A stretch of DNA of 64,000 nt from JABJAG01 sp965222215 (GTDB lineage: Bacteria > Pseudomonadota > Alphaproteobacteria > UBA6615): contig OZ244931.1 in assembly GCA_965222215.1 (NCBI GenBank), positions 124,001 through 188,000 on the forward strand, written 5' to 3'. The notes below the pieces were generated by a model. It searched no databases and had not been told where the DNA came from. It was given only the letters and a program-made list of their open reading frames with translations. The position numbers were made by a program, and so were the translations under genes. Shown here in pieces: positions 16,599 to 25,347 of this stretch. Each line of letters starts with the position of its first letter. The stretch's first letter is position 1.

Positions 16599-17423
16599 TC
16601 ATTCTCCGCCGGCGAGTAATAGCCCACGGCGGCGCGCCACCTGGAAACTCCAGAGGAAGGCGGCAGCGCCGAGGGAGAGATAAAGAATGTTCAGGCCCAG
16701 CGCCGCGGCGAAATAGTCCCAGCGGAAGACGCCGTCGAACAGCACCGCGCGCATGCCCTCGAACACGTAGACGGGCGGCATCGCGAAGGCGACCCACTGC
16801 AGCCAGACCGGCAGCACGTCGACCGGGTAGTAGACGGCGCTGACCGGGATCAGCAGGAAGATCACGAACCAGGCGAGGCTTTCGCCGCCGAGCCCGACGC
16901 GCAGCAGCAGGGCGGTCACGACCATGCCGACGGCCCAGCCCATCACCAGCAGCATGGCGAAGAAGGCGAGCAGCGGCAGGCCGATGGTGAAGACGTTCCA
17001 GGCGAACAGCGGGATGGCAAGCAGGGCGGCGGGGAGAATGCCGATCAGGGTGCGCAGCAGCGAGATCGTCATCAGCGCCGCGACCATCTCCGCCGGCCGA
17101 AGCGGGCTGACGAAGAGCTGGCCCAGGTTGCGCGAGTACATCTCCTCCAGAAACGACAGCGTGTAGCCGAGTTGGCCCCGGAACAGGATGTCCCAGAGCA
17201 GGACGCCGGTCAGCAGGACCCCGGCCGCCTCCGCGACCCATGTCGAGGTGTCGCGCAGGTGCAGCGTGATGAAGCCCCACATGATCATCTGGATCGTTGG
17301 CCAGTACATCAGCTCGACGATGCGCGGCCACGACCCGCGCAGCAGGTACCAGTAGCGCCGCACCATCGCGAAGACGCGCCGCGCGGAGAAGGCGTGGATG
17401 CGTTGCGGTTCGGCAGTGCTCAT
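16599..17423 (-). CDS. ABC-2 type transporter permease
   Basis: A 274-residue membrane protein of the ABC2_membrane type with six predicted hydrophobic segments, including LAWFVIFLLIPVSAVYYPVDVLP, which is typical of multidrug/NodJ-like exporters. It begins as ATGA over the stop of the ATPase gene, so both are co-translated. The substrate is unknown. Confidence 0.87.
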   Translation of the reverse strand: MSTAEPQRIHAFSARRVFAMVRRYWYLLRGSWPRIVELMYWPTIQMIMWGFITLHLRDTSTWVAEAAGVLLTGVLLWDILFRGQLGYTLSFLEEMYSRNLGQLFVSPLRPAEMVAALMTISLLRTLIGILPAALLAIPLFAWNVFTIGLPLLAFFAMLLVMGWAVGMVVTALLLRVGLGGESLAWFVIFLLIPVSAVYYPVDVLPVWLQWVAFAMPPVYVFEGMRAVLFDGVFRWDYFAAALGLNILYLSLGAAAFLWSFQVARRRGLLLAGGE

Positions 17424-18187
17424 TGGGCGGCCTCCGCCGGCGGCGCGTTCTCGCCGCCGGGCGTGCGTGCGATATCGAGAAAAACCTCCTCCAGGGTTTT
17501 GCGGCCGTAACGCGCGATCAGGTCGGCCGGCGGTCCCCGGTCGACGATCTCGCCCGCGCGCATCATCAGCACGTCGTCGCACAGACGCTCCACCTCGGCC
17601 ATGTTATGGCTCGCGAGCAGGATGCTGCCGCCGCTGTCGCTCCGGTAGGTCTCCAGATAGCCGCGAATCCGGTCGGCGGTATCGGGGTCGAGGCTCGCTG
17701 TGGGTTCGTCGAGCGCCAGGAACTCCGGGTTGTTCAGAAGGGACTTCGCCAGTCCCACCCGGGTCTTCTGGCCCGCCGACAGCCGCCCTGACGGGCGCGA
17801 CAGCAGGGGCGCGAGGTCGAGCGTTTCCGCGATCTCGGCGATCCGCGTCTTCGGGTCCGGCACCTCGTAGAGCTCCGCGTAGATCCGCAGGTTCTCCGCG
17901 ATGGTCAGCCGGTGCGGCAACTCCATGTAGGGCGAGGAAAAGTTGATCCGGGGCAACACCCGGAACCGGTGCGCGAGCATGTCCTCGCCCAGCACCTCGA
18001 TCCGGCCGCCGCTGGGCAGCAGCAGGCCCATGACCATGGCGATGGTGGTGGTCTTGCCCGCGCCGTTGCCACCGAGCAGGCCGACGCAGGTGCCGCGTGG
18101 AATCTCGAAGGATATTTCATCCACCGCCGTGACGGGCCCGAAGCGCTTGGACAGGTTCTCGACTTTGACGGCGGCGGTCCGCAACAT
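17420..18187 (-). CDS. ABC transporter ATP-binding protein
   Basis: A 255-residue ATPase partner of the downstream permease. Walker A GGNGAGKTT, signature LSAGQKTRVGLAKSLLNNP (an LSAGQ variant of LSGGQ), Walker B FLALDEPTASLD and a switch His (ASHNM) are all present. Its ATG overlaps a possible ATG of the divergent sensor kinase, so the two genes have almost no promoter space between them. Confidence 0.92.
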   Translation of the reverse strand: MLRTAAVKVENLSKRFGPVTAVDEISFEIPRGTCVGLLGGNGAGKTTTIAMVMGLLLPSGGRIEVLGEDMLAHRFRVLPRINFSSPYMELPHRLTIAENLRIYAELYEVPDPKTRIAEIAETLDLAPLLSRPSGRLSAGQKTRVGLAKSLLNNPEFLALDEPTASLDPDTADRIRGYLETYRSDSGGSILLASHNMAEVERLCDDVLMMRAGEIVDRGPPADLIARYGRKTLEEVFLDIARTPGGENAPPAEAAQ

Positions 18188-18227
18188 GGCTATCCAGTAT
18201 CAGGATTTGACAGGACCGCGCTTGGAC

Positions 18228-19565
18228 ATGGCCCAGACCGACCTTACACCCGGCAACGCGGAAAATAGGCTGTCGTCGCCGGTCGGACAACATTCGCGGG
18301 CCCGCCAGGTCCGCCTGCGCACGCTTGTCTGGATCCGGTGGATCGCCATTGCAGGGCAGCTGGCGGCGCTTTTGATCGTGCAGTTCGCCCTGGGGTGGGA
18401 CCTGCCGATCGACGCCGCCCTGGGCGCGGTCGGCGCGTCGGTGCTGATCAATGTTGTGATGACGTTCCGCCGCCCGGCGCTCGGTCGTCTGGGCGAACTG
18501 GAGGTGGCGGTCTATCTGGTGTTCGATATCGCCCAGCTGACAGCGCTGCTTTACCTGACAGGCGGGCTCGGCAACCCCTTTGCGCTTTTGTTTCTGGGGC
18601 CGGTCACGGTGTCGGCGACGATCCTCAGCCGGTCGGCGACCGCGTTGCTGGCGGCGCTGGTGGTGGCGGCTGCGTCGCTCCTGGCATTCTACCACCTGCC
18701 GTTGCCGTGGGAGGCACCGGGCCTTGACCTGCCGCCCCTGTATGTCGGCGGGCTGTGGGCCGCGCTCGTTGTCGGGACGCTGTTCCTGGCGGGCTACGTC
18801 AGCAGCGTCGCGAGCGAGGTGCGGCGTATGTCCGATGCGCTGACGGCGATTCAGCTCGCGCTGGCGCGTGAACAGCAGCTCTCCGCCGTGGGCGGGCTGG
18901 CGGCGGCGGCGGCCCACGAGCTGGGAAGCCCGCTGGCGACCATCTCGGTAACCGTTAAGGAACTGACCCACCAGATCCCGCCGGACAGCGTCTACGCCGA
19001 AGATGTTCGCATCCTGCAGGCGGAGGCCGATCGCTGCCGCGATATCCTCGCGGAATTGGGTCGTGTCCCGGACACGTCCGATCCCGGCGACCCCATGTCG
19101 GTGGCCATGTTGTCGGATGTGGTTGCGGCGGCGGCCGAGCGCCATCGGCGGGACGACATTGCCATCGATATTCTGGCTGCCGCTGTCGACGACAGCGACG
19201 AGCCGGTCGTCCCGCGGAGCCCGGAACTGCTTCATGGCCTCGGCAATGTGATCCAGAATGCCGTTCAGTTCGGACAAAGGAGTGTTTCGGTCGAAGTTTC
19301 CTGGGACGAGAGCGAAGCGCGCGTCGAGGTCCGTGACGATGGGCCGGGTTTCTCGCCCGGCATTCTCGATCGCATCGGCGAACCTTATGTCTCGATGCGG
19401 GGTGACGGCATGGGCCTGGGTATTTTCATTGCCCAGACCTTGCTGGAACGCACGGGCGCCGCGCTTCATTTCGGCAACATGCGCGATGCGGGCCGGGTCG
19501 CGGGTGCCGAGGTGGTGATCCGCTGGCGCCGCGCGGTGCTTGAAGTTGACGAAGGGAAAGGCTAG
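18228..19565 (+). CDS. regB: Redox sensor histidine kinase RegB/PrrB/ActS
   Basis: A membrane kinase with six N-terminal hydrophobic segments and the quinone-site signature GGLGNPF (112-118). The H-box AAAAHELGSPLATIS contains His 230, and an HATPase domain (DDGPGF, GMGLGIFI) follows. The redox-active Cys lies exactly 40 residues after the His (C270), as in Rhodobacter RegB (H225, C265). The ATG at 18228 is chosen; one at 18186 is in frame but overlaps the divergent ABC gene start. With regA it would control respiration and other redox-responsive genes. Confidence 0.93.
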   Translation: MAQTDLTPGNAENRLSSPVGQHSRARQVRLRTLVWIRWIAIAGQLAALLIVQFALGWDLPIDAALGAVGASVLINVVMTFRRPALGRLGELEVAVYLVFDIAQLTALLYLTGGLGNPFALLFLGPVTVSATILSRSATALLAALVVAAASLLAFYHLPLPWEAPGLDLPPLYVGGLWAALVVGTLFLAGYVSSVASEVRRMSDALTAIQLALAREQQLSAVGGLAAAAAHELGSPLATISVTVKELTHQIPPDSVYAEDVRILQAEADRCRDILAELGRVPDTSDPGDPMSVAMLSDVVAAAAERHRRDDIAIDILAAAVDDSDEPVVPRSPELLHGLGNVIQNAVQFGQRSVSVEVSWDESEARVEVRDDGPGFSPGILDRIGEPYVSMRGDGMGLGIFIAQTLLERTGAALHFGNMRDAGRVAGAEVVIRWRRAVLEVDEGKG

Positions 19566-19574
19566 TCGAACGTC

Positions 19575-20138
19575 ATGGTTGAGGTTGAGGAACAGGGTGC
19601 GACGGTGGCGGGTGACGCTTCGCTGCTGATCGTCGACGACGAGGCGAACCTCCGCAATCAACTCGCCAAGGCGATGGAACGCCGTGGGTTCGAAACGAAC
19701 GTGGCGGAATCGGTGGCCGAGGGCCTGCGGGCCGTTACCGCGCATCCCCCCAAATATGCGGTGATCGATCTCCGGCTCGGCGACGGCAGCGGGCTCGAGG
19801 TTGTCGAGGCGTTGCGCGAAGCGCGCGCCGATGCACGCATCGTCATGCTCACCGGATACGGCAACATCGCCACCGCCGTGGCTGCGGTGAAGGCGGGCGC
19901 CGTGGACTATCTGCCGAAACCCGCCGACGCGGACCAGGTGGCTGCGGCACTGCTGGCGGAAGGAGAATCCCTGCCGCCGCCGCCGGACCGGCCGATGTCC
20001 GCTGACCGAGTGCGCTGGGAGCATATCCAGCGCGTCTACGAGCAATGCGACCGCAATGTTTCGGAGACGGCGCGCCGGCTCAACATGCATCGCCGTACGC
20101 TGCAGCGGATTTTGGCGAAGCACGCCCCACGCGAATAG
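19575..20138 (+). CDS. regA: Redox response regulator RegA/PrrA/ActR
   Basis: A receiver domain (acidic pair D21-D22, phosphorylated Asp 65, LTGYG, LPKP) is followed by a short Pro-rich linker (SLPPPPDRP) and a C-terminal Fis-type helix-turn-helix (NVSETARRLNMHRRTLQRIL). The 187-residue size fits RegA. It directly follows regB; the RegB-RegA pair is usual in this class. Confidence 0.95.
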   Translation: MVEVEEQGATVAGDASLLIVDDEANLRNQLAKAMERRGFETNVAESVAEGLRAVTAHPPKYAVIDLRLGDGSGLEVVEALREARADARIVMLTGYGNIATAVAAVKAGAVDYLPKPADADQVAAALLAEGESLPPPPDRPMSADRVRWEHIQRVYEQCDRNVSETARRLNMHRRTLQRILAKHAPRE

Positions 20139-20153
20139 CCCGCAGCGACCGCC

Positions 20154-21017
20154 GTGCCCGATCAGCCGACATCGCTGGCATTTGCCGGACGCGGGCGCGA
20201 ACTCGTTGTCTCGATCGCCGCGGATGTCGATGCCGATGCCTTTCGGAAGGCGGCGGGCATTTTCCTTCCCGGTTGGGAAATGCGCGATATGGCGCCCACC
20301 GGCAAACCCGATATATCAGTCACATTCTCACAAGGCCTTTTCACGATCCGTGCGGAAAGCTGGCCGGGAGGGGAGTCTGTCGCGGCCGATCCGAACAACG
20401 CAGCCAACGCGCTCGCGGGTCTTCTCATCGATGCGGTTCTGGCTCATGGCATGGCGGCTTACTGTCTGCACGCGGCGGCCGCTGAAATCGGCGGTCGTGC
20501 CATTCTGTTTGCCGGTCGCGCGCAGGCAGGCAAGTCCACTCTGGCGCTTCGGCTGGCCGCGCGGGGACGTCGGCATCTGTCCGACGACCGGATCCTGCTG
20601 CTCGATGAATCTTCGCCCTATCGTGTGGGCGCGCTGGGCCTGTCTGCCAAGGCCCGCAAGCCGTTGCCGCCCGGCAAAGGGCTCACAGATCTGGTGGAGA
20701 TGCGGTGGCACATGGTCGATGAGACAATCGCCTATCTCCATCTTGAGCATGACGAGGCGGCGCGGTTCGGCGACGAGCTGCCGTTGGGCGCGATTATCGT
20801 GCCGCGTCGGCGCGAGGTCGCCGACACCGTTTCGCTTCGGCATGCCGCGCCGGGCGACATCGCGCGAACCCTCATCGAGGAGACGACCTCGCCCGCAGGC
20901 CCCGGCGCAATCGTTGCGGCCATGACGCAGCTTGCCGATAACGTTGAGGGATATATTTTGGAGTATGAAGATGGCGAAGCGGCGGCGGATGCGCTGCTCG
21001 CCAAGTTTGACGGATAG
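20154..21017 (+). CDS. HPr-kinase-like P-loop protein (HprK-related)
   Basis: A 287-residue protein with Walker A GRAQAGKST (121-129) and an acidic pair LSDDRILLL (D144-D145), the layout of HPr kinase/phosphorylase C-terminal domains. It lacks the N-terminal HprK domain and there is no HPr gene nearby. It begins at a GTG 15 bases after regA. The PqqD-family gene that follows, and the NTP_transf_5 and AsnB genes further on, match the HPr-rel-A type set seen with exopolysaccharide and peptide-modification loci. The real phosphate acceptor is unknown. Confidence 0.8.
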   Translation: MPDQPTSLAFAGRGRELVVSIAADVDADAFRKAAGIFLPGWEMRDMAPTGKPDISVTFSQGLFTIRAESWPGGESVAADPNNAANALAGLLIDAVLAHGMAAYCLHAAAAEIGGRAILFAGRAQAGKSTLALRLAARGRRHLSDDRILLLDESSPYRVGALGLSAKARKPLPPGKGLTDLVEMRWHMVDETIAYLHLEHDEAARFGDELPLGAIIVPRRREVADTVSLRHAAPGDIARTLIEETTSPAGPGAIVAAMTQLADNVEGYILEYEDGEAAADALLAKFDG

Positions 21018-21023
21018 CAATCG

Positions 21024-21308
21024 ATGAGCGCCACCGAACAGCTCCGCCTTGTACGCAATCCCGCCGTGACGCAGACGACGCTCGACGACGACGTGTTTCT
21101 TGTGGAACCGGCGAGCGGCGAGGTGTTCTACCTGAATGCCGTGACGAGTGGTTTGTGGAACCTGTTCGCCGAACCTTCGACACGTGCCGACGCGCTCGAT
21201 ACCTACCGTGCGGCATTTCCGGACGCGCCCGACGATGATGTGTCAAAAGACGTAAGCGCCGCGATCGACGACATGCGCGCGCGCGACCTGATCGTTGAGT
21301 ACGCCTAG
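21024..21308 (+). CDS. PqqD-family peptide-binding protein
   Basis: A 94-residue stand-alone PqqD-like fold, the domain that serves as recognition element for leader peptides in ribosomal peptide modification. Recognisable parts are DDDVFLVEPASGEVFYLNAVTSGLW and a C-terminal helix ending ARDLIVEY. It lies six bases after the HprK-like gene and its stop overlaps the HlyD gene via CTAG. No precursor peptide gene was found directly beside it. Confidence 0.83.
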   Translation: MSATEQLRLVRNPAVTQTTLDDDVFLVEPASGEVFYLNAVTSGLWNLFAEPSTRADALDTYRAAFPDAPDDDVSKDVSAAIDDMRARDLIVEYA

Positions 21309-22741
21309 CGTTCGCGGAACGCGGTTTCGGTGGTTTGCGCCACACGGTCCGTCAGGAAGCTGAGTACCGTGCGTTCGCCGATCTTCAGATCAGCCGTGAC
21401 CTGCATTCCCGGCACTACCGGCTGGTCCTGCGGCGTCGGGCCGAGGTGGGTCTTGTCCGTCTTGATGAGCACCACGTAGTTGAACACGCTGCCTTCGCTG
21501 CCCGGATCTTCCGTGGCGTCGGCCCCGATCTGGCTGACCTTGCCCTTCAGGGTTCCGAACTTCACGAAGTCGTAGGTGTTCACCCGGATCTCGGCTTCCT
21601 GGCCGAGTTCGATGAAACCGATGTCCTGGTTCGAAACGCGGGCCTCGATGATCAGCGTGTCGCCCGTGGGCACGATATTCATCATCGGCTCGTTCTCATC
21701 GACGGACTGGCCGACGCTGGTGACATTCAGATTCTGGACGATCCCGTCGACCGGCGCGCGCACGATCAGGCGCACCTTGCGGTTCTCGGTCTGGCTCAGC
21801 TCCCGCGCCAGGCTGTCGCGGGCCTGGCGTGACTGGACGAGGCGTTCGAGCACGTCCGAATAATATTCTTCCTGGACCTGCTCGCGCCGTTTGCGGGCTT
21901 CTGCCAGCTGCGCTTCCTTGGCCGCGAGTTCCTCCCGGCGGCTCGCGAGCTGTCCCTGGGATTCGACAAGTTCGTTCTTGATCGCGAGGTAGCGCAGGCG
22001 CGAGTAATAGCCGCCTTCGGTGGCTCTCCGTGTCGCGTCCTCCTGGTCGGCGCGAATGGCGACGGTTTCCTCCAGGCTGGATATCCGGTCGCCCAACGCG
22101 GCCGCTTCGCGTTCAAACCGGATGACGGCCTCGTCGGCGGCGCGTTGCCGCGCGGCGAAGCCGGCGCGCCGCGACTGGAAGAGGTCGCGCTGATTTTTCA
22201 GCAGCGATGGATTGACCGCTTCGAGGTCCTTCGGGAACACGATCTCAGACGCGTTGATGGATTCGGCTTCCAGGCGTGCGGCCTGTGCGGCGAAGGTCGC
22301 CCACTCTTCACGCAGGCGCTCGACCTCGTCCTCCAAAAATTCCGGGTCGAACTCGATGAGCGGTGCGCCGGCGGCGACGCGCTGGCCCTCGACAACGAAG
22401 ATTTCCGCGATGCGGCCGCCTTCGGAGTGATTGATGATCTTCACGCGGCTGTCGGGGCGGACGCGGCCCGGCGCGGTGGCGACCTTTTCCACCGATGCCA
22501 GGGCGGCCCAGGCCAGCGCGATGATGACGAACAAAGCGATCGCGATCAGCAGAATTCGCGCAAGGGGCGAATGTTCGCGCGCCGCGATTGCCTGGGCGTC
22601 GGGCAGGAAGTCCGCATAGCGGGCGGGTGCAACCGCGCGGCCGAAGCCGCCGCTTTGCAATGCCAGGCTCGTGCGGCGGCCGCCATTGCCGTCGTCGCCG
22701 TCGTCGCGCCGCCCGAACGGTAGAATACTGCCCAGCCTCAT
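21305..22741 (-). CDS. HlyD-family type I secretion periplasmic adaptor
   Basis: A 478-residue membrane-fusion protein: one transmembrane segment (about residues 55-75), a biotinyl-lipoyl half with VKIINHSEGGRIAEIFVVEGQ, a long coiled-coil hairpin (about 140-320), and the second lipoyl half with VRAPVDGIVQNL. It starts five bases after the ABC gene stop with GGAG upstream. Together with the CLD-ABC gene it forms two of three parts of a type I secretion system; the TolC-like part is not in the window. Confidence 0.9.
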   Translation of the reverse strand: MRLGSILPFGRRDDGDDGNGGRRTSLALQSGGFGRAVAPARYADFLPDAQAIAAREHSPLARILLIAIALFVIIALAWAALASVEKVATAPGRVRPDSRVKIINHSEGGRIAEIFVVEGQRVAAGAPLIEFDPEFLEDEVERLREEWATFAAQAARLEAESINASEIVFPKDLEAVNPSLLKNQRDLFQSRRAGFAARQRAADEAVIRFEREAAALGDRISSLEETVAIRADQEDATRRATEGGYYSRLRYLAIKNELVESQGQLASRREELAAKEAQLAEARKRREQVQEEYYSDVLERLVQSRQARDSLARELSQTENRKVRLIVRAPVDGIVQNLNVTSVGQSVDENEPMMNIVPTGDTLIIEARVSNQDIGFIELGQEAEIRVNTYDFVKFGTLKGKVSQIGADATEDPGSEGSVFNYVVLIKTDKTHLGPTPQDQPVVPGMQVTADLKIGERTVLSFLTDRVAQTTETAFRER

Positions 22742-22745
22742 GCGA

Positions 22746-25010
22746 TCACCGCTCCCCGGAGCCGTCCGGAGGGTTGTTGTCCTGACGTGCCACTTCTTCT
22801 TCCTGCTGCTGGCGGCGGCTTTCATTCATCCGGTCGCGCGCAAAGGGAATGACATCGCCGGGTTTGCCGACCTTCTCGATCCGCCCATCCTGCATGAACG
22901 CGACCTGGTCGCAGATCGCGAGCGGCGCCGTCCGGTGAGTCACCATCACGATCGTCCGGTCGCCACCGACCCGGCGGAGATTGCGCATCACCATTTCCTC
23001 GGACACGAGGTCGAGCGCGCTGGTCGCTTCATCGAGAATGATAAGGCGCGGGTTTCGGATCAGCGCACGTGCCAGCGCGAGCAGCTGGCGCTGGCCGGAG
23101 GACAGGCCGATACCGCGCTCGGCAAGCACGGTGTCGTAGCCGTTCGGCAGACGCTGGATGAAATCATGTGCGCCGACGAACCGCGCGATCGCCACGACGC
23201 GCATCGGGTCCTTCACGGGCATACCCATGGAGATGTTGTCGCGAACCGAACCGGCGAAGAGCTGAATCTCCTGCGGCACGACGCCCATCTGCTGGCGCAG
23301 TGTCGGCAGGGACATGTGGGAGATGTCCGTATCGTCGATCAGGATGCGCCCGGCGTCGGGCTCGTAGAGCCCCTGCAGGAGTTTGACGAGCGTGGATTTG
23401 CCTGAGCCCGATGGGCCGACGATCCCGATAATGCCGCCCTGGGGAATAGCCAGATCGACGCCCTCGAGGATTGGCCGCTGGTCTTCGGCGAAGCGGAACG
23501 ACACGTTCTCGAAATCGATCTTGCCGCGGATCGGCGGCATTGGAGCCGTCGCGCCCGGGGTCGTGTCCGCCTGCTCGTCCATGATGTCGTCGAGGCGTTC
23601 GAAGGCCGCGCGCACTTCCTGCAGCTGGTGCCAGGCACCGACGACCTGTCGCACCGGTGCGATCGCGCGGGTGGCAAGAATGTTGGCCGCGATCAGCGCA
23701 CCGATGGACAGCTGGTTCTCCAGGATCAGGAACACGCCGAGCACGACCACGCCGTAGGTCACGATCTGCTGCATCAACGAACCGACGATATTGACCACGT
23801 TCGTCTGGTTGTGAGCCTTGAAGCCTGTCCAGGCGCCAAGGGCGAGGCGCTGGCTCCAGCGATTCTCGACATCGGATTCGAGGCCCATGGACTTGATCGT
23901 CAGGGCGTTGTTGATGGTCTCGTTGAGGGCGGAGGCCTTCGCGGCGTGGGCCACGAAATCCTGCTCGATCAGGTCTTTCTGTTTTTGGTGAAAGACGATC
24001 GACAGGATCAGGAACACCGGCATCGTCGCGGCAACGAGGATTGCGATTGGAAAGCTGATGAAAAACAGCGCACCGAGAAACAGCACGACGAACGCCATGT
24101 CGACCAGCGTGATCGGCATCTGGCCGGAAAAGAAATGACGGATCGTGTCGAGCTGGCGCAGCCGTTCGGTGATAACGCCGGTCGGGGTCTGCTCGAAGTG
24201 CTTGTACGGCAGGTGTACGAGGTGGTGCACCACCTCCGAGCCGATCAGCGCATCCAGCCGCGCGCCGGTGTAGCTGGACACGTAGCCGCGCACGGCACGC
24301 AGCACCACGTCGAACAGGGCGATCGTGACGACGGCGATCACCAGCACCCAGAGCGTCTCGAGCGCGCGCTGGCCGATGACCTTGTTGTAGACGGTCATCA
24401 TGAAAAGCGGGCTGGCGAGCGCGAAAAGGTTGATGAACACCGAGGCGAGCACGAGCTCCCCAGCGATGGACTTCACCCGCTGGCCGATCATCGAGCGCCA
24501 GTTGGCACGCGGCGCGACACTGTCTTCGGGTTTCACCAGAATGGCGCGGTCGGCGAGGTTGGTCGCCGCGCCCGGTTTCACGCGAACGGATTGTTCGGCA
24601 ATGGGATCGAAGATGACGAGTTCGTCGCCGCTGCGCGACAGGACGAGCGCGCTCGGCCCGCCGTCACGCCCCAGGAGGACGAAGGGCACCGGCAGCTCAT
24701 GGGCGGCATCGACATCGAACGGCACTTCGCGCACGGCGTATCCCAGGCGCGTGGCCGCGCGCGCGAAAGTTTCCGCCACCATGCCGTTCTCGGGAATCGG
24801 GACGGCGGATCGGATATCGGGTGCGGGAACGGGGCGCCCGTAGTGTACCGTCAGACGGATCAGACAGCGCAGCAGGGTGTCCACGGCCACGCGTTCGCGC
24901 GCCCGCGGCTCTTCTGCGTTGTCACGCGGGACCTGGACGACCTTGCCCGACCGCTCGTCGGTTTCGTCGTCATGGTTTCGCGTGTCTTCTGGCGCGTCGT
25001 CTCGCGACAT
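22746..25010 (-). CDS. Type I secretion ABC transporter with C39-like domain
   Basis: A 754-residue exporter: an N-terminal C39-like domain (residues 40-160) lacking the catalytic Cys/His pattern of a peptidase, a six-helix ABC membrane domain, and an ATPase with GPSGSGKST, LSSGQRQLLALARAL and LIILDEATSALD. The dead peptidase-like domain is typical of RTX/LapB-type exporters that recognise a C-terminal signal. The N-terminal 40 and C-terminal 35 residues are charged and disordered. A large adhesin is a plausible substrate but none is encoded here. Confidence 0.9.
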   Translation of the reverse strand: MSRDDAPEDTRNHDDETDERSGKVVQVPRDNAEEPRARERVAVDTLLRCLIRLTVHYGRPVPAPDIRSAVPIPENGMVAETFARAATRLGYAVREVPFDVDAAHELPVPFVLLGRDGGPSALVLSRSGDELVIFDPIAEQSVRVKPGAATNLADRAILVKPEDSVAPRANWRSMIGQRVKSIAGELVLASVFINLFALASPLFMMTVYNKVIGQRALETLWVLVIAVVTIALFDVVLRAVRGYVSSYTGARLDALIGSEVVHHLVHLPYKHFEQTPTGVITERLRQLDTIRHFFSGQMPITLVDMAFVVLFLGALFFISFPIAILVAATMPVFLILSIVFHQKQKDLIEQDFVAHAAKASALNETINNALTIKSMGLESDVENRWSQRLALGAWTGFKAHNQTNVVNIVGSLMQQIVTYGVVVLGVFLILENQLSIGALIAANILATRAIAPVRQVVGAWHQLQEVRAAFERLDDIMDEQADTTPGATAPMPPIRGKIDFENVSFRFAEDQRPILEGVDLAIPQGGIIGIVGPSGSGKSTLVKLLQGLYEPDAGRILIDDTDISHMSLPTLRQQMGVVPQEIQLFAGSVRDNISMGMPVKDPMRVVAIARFVGAHDFIQRLPNGYDTVLAERGIGLSSGQRQLLALARALIRNPRLIILDEATSALDLVSEEMVMRNLRRVGGDRTIVMVTHRTAPLAICDQVAFMQDGRIEKVGKPGDVIPFARDRMNESRRQQQEEEVARQDNNPPDGSGER

Positions 25011-25347
25011 GAATTGCCTATTACTCGTGGGCCAGGGCCGATTCAGTTCATTGAATCAGGAATTTAGCGCACGAAACCTAGCAAAAATCGGTTAACAAAC
25101 GTAAATTTAATTGTGCGTGATGTAACGGTTTCGTCTTTCCTGTTTCATGCGCGCGTGAACGGAGTAAACGGGACTACGGTTCTTGTGGTTTCTTTGAGGC
25201 TTTTTAACCATTGCGGATCAGCTTTTGTCGTGTTCGTTTTATTTTCATCTGGATGGAGGGCGTTCGCATTGCTATATGGAGAAGTACGAAACGCTCGGGG
25301 GAGGGTTTCTATCCGTACCGCATGTACAAGAACCCGGATGTGAGAAC
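25011..25347. promoter_or_regulatory. AT-rich divergent intergenic region
   Basis: This 337-base stretch separates the T1SS operon (minus) from the exopolysaccharide operon (plus) and is far lower in GC than its surroundings. It has a GATTCA-6-TGAATC inverted repeat (25040-25057) close to the transporter start and a GTTAAC with several A/T runs around 25090-25115. It most likely holds promoters in both directions; no convincing sigma-70 or sigma-54 box could be fixed. Confidence 0.5.

Noticed and set aside
18117..20123. 668-codon minus-strand open frame
   Set aside because: It is antisense to regB and regA and has no domain.
21309..21400. RiPP precursor next to the PqqD gene
   Set aside because: The PqqD gene overlaps hlyD at its stop and the HprK-like gene at six bases, leaving no room for a small ORF.
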